Assembly: GCA_910579175.1 (NCBI GenBank)
Contig: CAJTTB010000010.1
Span: 44,795-108,794, forward strand
Source: an uncultured Oscillospiraceae bacterium
GTDB taxonomy: Bacteria; Bacillota; Clostridia; Oscillospirales; Ruminococcaceae
Length of the DNA stretch: 64,000 bases
Direction of reading: 5' to 3'
Position numbers and translations under genes: made by a program. Of this stretch, positions 59,212 to 64,000 are shown piece after piece (the stretch's first letter is position 1; each line of letters begins with the position of its first letter). The notes beneath the pieces were generated by a model. That model was not told the DNA's origin, searched no databases, and worked only from the letters and a program-made list of their open reading frames with translations.

Positions 59212-59865
59212 ATGAAATGGCTTTCTTCTTTAGAGCGCAAATTTGGAAAGATTGCGATTCCCAATTTAATGCTTTTGATTGTCATTGGTCAATTTTCTGT
59301 CTTTGCTGCCAATATACTGATTCCCCAACTGCATTTGTCTTCTTGGATTTCTTTAAATCGTTCTTTGATTTTACAAGGGCAAATCTGGAGGGTTGTAACA
59401 TTTTTATTTTATCCTCCTAGCAGCAGTCCTCTTTGGATTGTATTTTCTCTTTATTTTTATTATATGATCGGCAATGCACTAGAACAGCAGTGGGGTAGTT
59501 TTCGATTTAATGTTTATTATTTTGTGGGAGCAATTAGCGCCATTGCCAGTGCGATGTTGACGGGTTATGCCACAAATGTCTATCTAAATTTTTCTTTGTT
59601 TTTTGCATTTGCGATGATGTTTCCAAATTTTCAGGTGATGTTGTTTTTTATTTTGCCAATCAAGATAAAATATTTGGCTTGGGTGGATGCAATTTTCTTT
59701 TTGTTTTCGTTTTTAGTCGGCAGTTGGAGTGTAAAAGTATCTGTTTTACTGTCTTTGGTAAACTTTTTTATCTTTTTTGGCGGGGATTTTTTGCGTACGT
59801 TAAAAAATAAAAATCGCTACCGAAAAAATCAGCAGCAATTTCGTGATTATATGAATCGTAGATAA
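59212..59865 (+). CDS. Rhomboid-like membrane protein lacking the catalytic Ser motif
   Basis: 217 residues with five to six membrane segments. LILQGQIWRVVTFLFYPPSSSPLWIVFSLYFYYMIGNALEQQWGSFRFNVYYF fits the rhomboid first half, including a WR motif and GxxxEexwG. Where active proteases have GxSG, this one has YLNFSLFFAFAMMFP, and no His follows in the last segment, so it is probably a pseudoprotease. C-terminal tail basic (RYRKNQQQFRDYMNRR). RBS AAAAAGGAG. Possible roles are membrane protein sorting or chaperoning. Confidence 0.75.
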   Translation: MKWLSSLERKFGKIAIPNLMLLIVIGQFSVFAANILIPQLHLSSWISLNRSLILQGQIWRVVTFLFYPPSSSPLWIVFSLYFYYMIGNALEQQWGSFRFNVYYFVGAISAIASAMLTGYATNVYLNFSLFFAFAMMFPNFQVMLFFILPIKIKYLAWVDAIFFLFSFLVGSWSVKVSVLLSLVNFFIFFGGDFLRTLKNKNRYRKNQQQFRDYMNRR

Positions 59866-59872
59866 TAGGGTC

Positions 59873-60298
59873 TTACAATGTCATCTTCATTTGAATATGT
59901 GGACATGTCTCATCATAGAAGATATCGCCTGTGGGAGAAAATCCTAGTTTTTGATAAAACGCTTGTGCGCTTGTCTGTGCACTCAATCCAATTACTGTGC
60001 TTTTTTTGAGTTCTTTTGCCTTGTTGATACATTCTTCCACCAAAAATTTTCCAATCCCCTTGTTTCGATAAGCTTTTAATACACAGACTCTACCAATGTG
60101 CCATTCCCAATCACACAAAAATAGTCTTGCTGTTGCAACCGGTTTTTCATCATCTAAAAATAATAAATGATAAGCGACATCGTCTATTTCGTCAAACTCT
60201 AGTTCAAATCCCTGTTCTTTTACAAAGACCTCTTGTCGTATAGAAAAGCATTGTTGTTTTTCAGATTCCTCTGTCACCCATAAAAAGCCACTCAACAT
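59873..60298 (-). CDS. GNAT family N-acetyltransferase (ElaA-like)
   Basis: About 141 residues from ATG 60298, 9 bases after AGAAAGG; longer starts at 60331 and 60307 overlap or precede that site. Contains CFSIRQEVFVKEQGFELEFDEIDDVAYHLLFLD, ATARLF, and the acetyl-CoA loop RVCVLKAYRNKGIGKFLVEECI, then AQAFYQKLGFSPTGDIFYDETCPHIQMKM. This is the ElaA/YjcF-type layout. Convergent with the rhomboid-like gene. Substrate unknown. Confidence 0.85.
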   Translation of the reverse strand: MLSGFLWVTEESEKQQCFSIRQEVFVKEQGFELEFDEIDDVAYHLLFLDDEKPVATARLFLCDWEWHIGRVCVLKAYRNKGIGKFLVEECINKAKELKKSTVIGLSAQTSAQAFYQKLGFSPTGDIFYDETCPHIQMKMTL

Positions 60299-60673
60299 TT
60301 TTTTCATCCTTTCTGATTGTGATTTATGCACCTAACTATAACACACTTCATATGCTATCGTAAAGGTATTCTATCCTTTTGCGGAATTCATACGATTTAA
60401 AATGTCAGAAGCGACAATGGATTGTTATCACAGTATTTTTATGAAAAATAGGATTGGTTTAAAATACATCTACAGGTGTAAAAACAAATAATATGATCTG
60501 TGATTCCGCAAACTGCTAATAAAGTTGACTGCTTTATGATAAAAAATAGAAACAACCTTTTATCCATTGCATAAAACGGTTGATTTTGTTCAACAATATG
60601 ATTGTCAAACAAATCATCTGTTTAGGAAATCAAAATAACAGAATGGAAATAAAATGGTTAGGAGTGTTCGATT
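60299..60673. other. Intergenic region upstream of mazF, repeat copy R4, no antitoxin gene
   Basis: No ORF of MazE size with an RBS is present on either strand. R4 occupies 60491-60548. Confidence 0.55.
60491..60548 (-). repeat. Dispersed repeat, copy R4
   Basis: Minus strand: TTTTTTATCATAAAGCAGTC, AACTTTATTAGCAGTTTGC, GGAATCACAG. The most diverged of the four clear copies. Confidence 0.5.
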
Positions 60674-61024
60674 GTGTCTATTAAAAGGGGAGAAATTTAT
60701 TATGCTGATTTAAGTCCAGTTGTGGGTTCCGAGCAAGGGGGCATCAGACCAGTGCTAATTGTACAAAATGATATGGGTAACAAGCACAGTCCTACTGTGA
60801 TTGCCGCAGCGATTACCAGTCAGCGGGAAAAGACAAAACTTCCCACGCATATAGAAGTTCCCGCTTTTGAGTGCGGACTATCTAAAAATTCAATTGTGTT
60901 GTTGGAACAAATCCGTACCATTGATAAAAAACGACTAAAAGAAAAAATGGGAATGCTTGATGACCGTTCTATGTCTCAGGTAAACAACGCACTTTCTGTC
61001 AGCTTTGGACTTGGAGCAATGTAG
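60674..61024 (+). CDS. mazF: MazF/EndoA-type endoribonuclease toxin
   Basis: 116 residues, the EndoA length. Starts GTG 60674 (TTAGGAGTG upstream): MSIKRGEIYYADLSPVVGSEQGGIRPVLIVQND, with the RGE and the Gly-x-Arg-Pro loop of the active site, then TVIAAAITSQ and SIVLLEQIRTIDKKRLKEKMG, which carries the catalytic Thr/Ser and dimer contacts. MazF cuts single-stranded mRNA at short motifs. The normal upstream antitoxin (MazE/EndoAI, about 80-90 residues) is absent here. A terminator follows. Confidence 0.92.
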   Translation: MSIKRGEIYYADLSPVVGSEQGGIRPVLIVQNDMGNKHSPTVIAAAITSQREKTKLPTHIEVPAFECGLSKNSIVLLEQIRTIDKKRLKEKMGMLDDRSMSQVNNALSVSFGLGAM

Positions 61025-61054
61025 ACAATACATATGCTTCAGAATGATATCAAA

Positions 61055-61087
61055 AGACTGCCGTGATGTTTGCCCGGCAGTTTTTTG
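61055..61087 (+). terminator. mazF terminator
   Basis: ACTGCCG / CGGCAGT stem, 11-base loop, T6. Confidence 0.8.
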
Positions 61088-61190
61088 TTGTATTTTTTTA
61101 TATTTGAATCGGTGGGAGTTTTGGGCAGTTAGTTTTCCACTAGCTGATAAAAATATCTCTTGTCACTTGAGTTGACAACCCACCTGATAG

Positions 61191-61240
61191 CAAAAAACCG
61201 GATAAAAGTTCTTTCTTCTAAGAAAGACTCTTATCCGGTG
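61191..61240 (-). terminator. Terminator of the PRK06851-type gene
   Basis: Minus strand: ACCGGATAAgAG..CTTTCTT taG AAGAAAG..CTTTTATCCGGT then TTTTTTG, a long two-part stem. Confidence 0.82.
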
Positions 61241-61328
61241 GAAATACCCTCTGAGTAGTTAGATTATAGCAAGTTTATCATAAAAAGTCAATTTTTAGCG
61301 TATTGGGTTGAATCATCATTTGCCTGGA

Positions 61329-62426
61329 TTATTGATATCTTTTTAAAATATCTGATTGGAGCTGACTGCAAATCTGTCCAATTTCTTTAAAATTTACATT
61401 GGGAATATAAAATTGTTCCAACTCATCATGTGCTTGTTTTGCTTTTTCAAGCATGGAAATTGCTTCTTGTAAAATTTCGGCAGCTGTTTTTTTATAAAAG
61501 TGAAGTCTTTGCTTTTTGGTCCGAAAAATTTCAATGTTGATAAATCTGGTTGTGTTGATAATTTTACTTGGTTGTATTTGGTCCATTGGTTCATATTTAT
61601 TGACGGTTAAAAATGCCAAGCCCAATTGAGGAATTAAAAGGTGTTCTATTTCATCTTTGGCTTTAAAAGGAGAATGACAGACATAACAACTATATCCAGC
61701 TTCTTTGCATTTTTGTCGCAACAATTCTAAAAATACTGGTGCGCAAACACGGTATTCATCCTGAATAAACCAACATTTTTTGCACAGTGTTTTGATGGTA
61801 TTTTGATAGGTGATTAGTCCCTTTGGAGTAAATGCACTTAACATGCGCACTTTTTCTTCTCCTACAGTTTCTTTGATTGGTTTAAATTCTCGCTTTGCAA
61901 TGCGTTCTGCAGTCTTGGACATCTTATGGATATCCACATAGGGAAGAATACACTTTCGGTTGGCATCTAACATGACGTTGGCACATTTGAGCAGTTCACA
62001 GAATTTGCGATGATATCCGGAAATCACTGTGGATATCTTAACAATTTCTTCCCGATGTTTTTCCAGAGCAATATGGTCTACACAAGAAAGTAAATTTACT
62101 ACATTTTCTACCGCTCCAGCATATTCTGGTTCCATTGCATGTGGTTTTGTGCCATCAATCACACTTAAATTAGATTGTTTTAGCACAATTCCATCTAAAG
62201 AGTCTGGATCAGAGGAGCAGTGAATACATTCTAGTACCTCTTCAAATGGCTGTACTGCCTTTGCAAGTTCTTTCATTAAACTGGATTTTCCAGTACCAGG
62301 ACCGCCTTTTAAAATATGTACTTTTCGTCCATCATATGGATTTTGTAGTTGAGCGAAATGAGAAACAAATCCATTTTCTGAATTGGAACCCAAAAAGAAA
62401 TCAATGGTTTTACAACTATTTTTCAT
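61329..62426 (-). CDS. PRK06851 family ATP-binding protein
   Basis: 365 residues. Starts MKNSCKTIDFFLGSNSENGFVSHFAQL, with the P-loop VHILKGGPGTGKSSLMKELA (about 36-55), then ECIHCSSDPDSLDGIVLKQSNLSVIDGTKPHAMEPEYAG, the most conserved stretch of this clostridial ATPase family. The second half repeats the nucleotide-fold pattern weakly (KGLITYQNTIKTLCKKCWFIQDEY). Role unknown. RBS GAAAGGGGA before ATG 62426. Confidence 0.85.
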   Translation of the reverse strand: MKNSCKTIDFFLGSNSENGFVSHFAQLQNPYDGRKVHILKGGPGTGKSSLMKELAKAVQPFEEVLECIHCSSDPDSLDGIVLKQSNLSVIDGTKPHAMEPEYAGAVENVVNLLSCVDHIALEKHREEIVKISTVISGYHRKFCELLKCANVMLDANRKCILPYVDIHKMSKTAERIAKREFKPIKETVGEEKVRMLSAFTPKGLITYQNTIKTLCKKCWFIQDEYRVCAPVFLELLRQKCKEAGYSCYVCHSPFKAKDEIEHLLIPQLGLAFLTVNKYEPMDQIQPSKIINTTRFINIEIFRTKKQRLHFYKKTAAEILQEAISMLEKAKQAHDELEQFYIPNVNFKEIGQICSQLQSDILKRYQ

Positions 62427-62654
62427 AAAAAATCCCCTTTCAATTTTATGTTTGAATCATACTATTCTGAAAATTACAAAATGGTTACTCTTTCTGTGAT
62501 TTTTTCAATCGTTGTATGACAATGAATGTGATTTTGATTACAATATTGTAAAATTGGATTGGAGACGACAAGCAACCAAAACAGGGCTTTATTTGCAATA
62601 TCTGAATTTTTTTATCCAATAGATTGAAAAGAAAATTAACTATATTGAAAATAA

Positions 62655-62699
62655 GGCTACCGCAATCCCACTGGTTTTAGGCGGTGGGTTAAGGTAGCC
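62655..62699 (+). repeat. Left-end hairpin of the IS605 element
   Basis: GGCTACC gc AATCCCAC / GTGGGTT aa GGTAGCC, a two-part stem of 7 + 7 pairs, 31 bases before the tnpA start. Confidence 0.7.
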
Positions 62700-62729
62700 A
62701 AAAGTAGCGGTTTGTGCTATACTTTCGCT

Positions 62730-63105
62730 ATGGGGACATGGAAATCCAAAAACAGACACAAATATTTATTACAATACCATATTATCTTTGTATGCAAATA
62801 CAGAAAAAAACTGCTGACAGCAAAGCAGATATCAGATGACATAAAACAGTTCTCTTATGAGATATATGGAAACGGATAAAGACCATATCCATTACATGAT
62901 AGAGACAGAACCAACAATCTCTATCAGTAAGATTGTAAATCTGATCAAGAGCTATACAACATATCATATTTGGGAAAAGTACCCGCATTATTTGCGGAAA
63001 CATTTTTGGAAAGAGCATACCTTTTGGACGGACGGATATTTCGCATGCAGTGTAGGGAATGTTTCAGAAGAAATGCTACAAAAGTATATAGAAAACCAAA
63101 GCTAG
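62730..63105 (+). pseudogene. tnpA: IS605 tnpA with a frameshift
   Basis: Starts ATG 62730: MGTWKSKNRHKYLLQYHIIFVCKYRKKLLT, the usual Y1 transposase N-terminus, running to FSYEI and then a TAA at 62877. From 62857 the +1 frame continues: METDKDHIHYMIETEPTISISKIVNLIKSYTTYHIW, with an intact HIH (HUH) motif, WKEHTFWTDGYFACSVG and the catalytic-Tyr helix MLQKYIENQ. Both halves are complete; one indel near 62866 splits them. It could be a true inactivation, a programmed shift or a sequencing error; there is no slippery poly-A at the join. Confidence 0.8.
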
Positions 63106-63123
63106 AGAAGGCGGTGATAGTCA

Positions 63124-64000
63124 ATGCTGAAAGCATATAAATACAGAATATACCCCAATAGCGAACAGAGAACACAGATTGTAAAAACATTTGGCTGCTG
63201 CCGGTTTGTTTATAACCAGACATTAGCATATCGGAAAGAAACTTATGAGAAAGAGAAAAAATCTGTTAGCAGAACAGACTGCAATAATTACTGCAACAGG
63301 GAATTAAAGCAGGCGTATGATTGGTTAAGGGAAGTGGACAAATTTGCCCTGACGAATGCAGTTTATAACATGGATTCCGCATACCAGAAATTTTTCAAAG
63401 AACATGCAGGATATCCAAAATTCAAGAACAAGCATGACAGCCATAAATCTTACACAACAAATTTCACGAATGGGAATATTGCGGTAGATTTTGAGAAAGG
63501 AAAGATAAAATTACCAAAACTAAAAACAGTAAAAGCAAAGCTGCACAGAGAATTTAAGGGGGAAATAAAATCAGCCACAGTTTCACAGGAATCCAGTGGG
63601 AAGTATTTTGTGTCAGTGCTGGTAGAAACAGAACATGTGGAAATGTCGTATACAGAGGGGAACATAGGATTGGATTTAGGGATTAAGGATTTGTGTATTA
63701 CGTCTAACGGAGAAAGATACGAGAATCCAAAGACAATAAAGAAATATGAGAAAAAGCTTGCCAAACTGCAAAGGACGCTTGCGCATAAAGAAAAAGGGGG
63801 CAGCAATTATTATAAACAGAAAAAGAGAATAGCATTATGCCATGAGAAAATTACGAATACCAGAAAAGACTATCTGCATAAAGTTTCCAATGAGATTATC
63901 AGCGAAAACCAAGTGATAGTTTCGGAAAACTTACAGATAAGGAATATGGTAAAAAATCATCATCTGGCAAAATCCATATCTGATGTGTCATGGTATGAGC
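63124..64000 (+). CDS. tnpB: TnpB, RNA-guided nuclease of IS605 (3' end outside window)
   Basis: Open from ATG 63124 to the window end (292 codons seen). N-terminal HTH MLKAYKYRIYPNSEQRTQIVKTFGCCRFVYNQTLAYR; the WED-like middle; then the RuvC domain starting GNIGLDLGIKDLCITSNGE with the first catalytic Asp, and VIVSENLQIRNM with the catalytic Glu. The zinc finger and last Asp should lie outside. RBS AAGGCGGTG sits 9 bases upstream, and it is 18 bases after tnpA. TnpB cuts DNA next to the target motif using an omega RNA from the IS right end. Confidence 0.93.
   Translation, partial: MLKAYKYRIYPNSEQRTQIVKTFGCCRFVYNQTLAYRKETYEKEKKSVSRTDCNNYCNRELKQAYDWLREVDKFALTNAVYNMDSAYQKFFKEHAGYPKFKNKHDSHKSYTTNFTNGNIAVDFEKGKIKLPKLKTVKAKLHREFKGEIKSATVSQESSGKYFVSVLVETEHVEMSYTEGNIGLDLGIKDLCITSNGERYENPKTIKKYEKKLAKLQRTLAHKEKGGSNYYKQKKRIALCHEKITNTRKDYLHKVSNEIISENQVIVSENLQIRNMVKNHHLAKSISDVSWYE

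Larger units (their letters stand above)
62645..64000 (+). mobile_element. IS605-type element, right end outside window (element G)
   Basis: Left-end hairpin, frameshifted tnpA and tnpB in the same direction, the classic tnpA-tnpB order. The left end is not related to those of elements B-F, so this is a different IS605 lineage. Its right end and omega RNA lie beyond the window. Confidence 0.85.

Noticed and set aside
1..64000. tRNA genes, riboswitches or CRISPR arrays
   Set aside because: I saw no cloverleaf besides the tmRNA ends, no recognisable riboswitch core, and no repeat-spacer array.

Overview
The window is a chromosomal replication-origin region of a low-GC Firmicute, most likely a gut-type member of the Clostridia. 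The evidence is the dnaA-dnaN-yaaA-recF-remB-gyrB-gyrA block, clostridial families (PRK06851, DUF1846, DUF3784, VanW with cell-wall-binding repeats, YcxB, YitT) and AT-rich DNA with consensus sigma-A promoters. I cannot fix the genus from sequence alone.

Layout. 0-2.3 kb: yidC (cut by the window edge), yidD, rnpA and rpmH on the minus strand. 2.5-3.4 kb: a small ORF and a GtrA-like membrane protein. 3.5-10.1 kb: a LacI regulator with a near-perfect palindromic operator, then three Gfo/Idh/MocA oxidoreductases and two TIM-barrel isomerase-like enzymes, which looks like a sugar or glycoside catabolic cluster. 10.3-14.9 kb: two acetyltransferases, an F420-glutamate-ligase-like protein, an SPOUT rRNA methyltransferase and a small membrane protein. 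15.0-25.8 kb: gyrA, an IS200-type element, a YcxB-like gene, gyrB, remB, recF, yaaA, dnaN and dnaA, all leftward. The origin occupies the dnaA-dnaN gap and the dnaA upstream region. 27-36 kb: accessory metabolism and regulators. 36.2-40.8 kb: SRP RNA, dnaX, ebfC, recR, smpB and tmRNA, all rightward (leading strand). 41-44.3 kb: a decayed patch with a broken vanZ and a serine-recombinase relic. 44.3-52.6 kb: DUF1846, a MATE pump, a YicI-type alpha-xylosidase and AIM24. 52.7-58.7 kb: two large surface proteins (LRR/InlB repeats; VanW plus cell-wall-binding repeats). 59.2-62.4 kb: a rhomboid-like protein, a GNAT, a lone MazF toxin and an ATPase. 62.6 kb to the end: an IS605 element with a frameshifted tnpA and a tnpB cut by the window edge.

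Two signals stand out. First, the origin has a Bacillus-like unwinding module (AT-rich stretch, TAG-trinucleotide run, five Gs, abutting DnaA boxes), but its boxes read TGTTGAAAA instead of TTATCCACA: 14 exact copies on the two sides of dnaA. Second, six IS200/IS605-derived elements, five of them gene-less, carry an omega-RNA-like right end. All six lie in gaps between two co-directional genes, and all six point their right (guide) end at the start of the downstream gene (rnpA, a Gfo oxidoreductase, an acetyltransferase, gyrA, recR and a zinc-ribbon protein). The one encoded full-length TnpA has lost the first histidine of its HUH motif, and the other tnpA is frameshifted.
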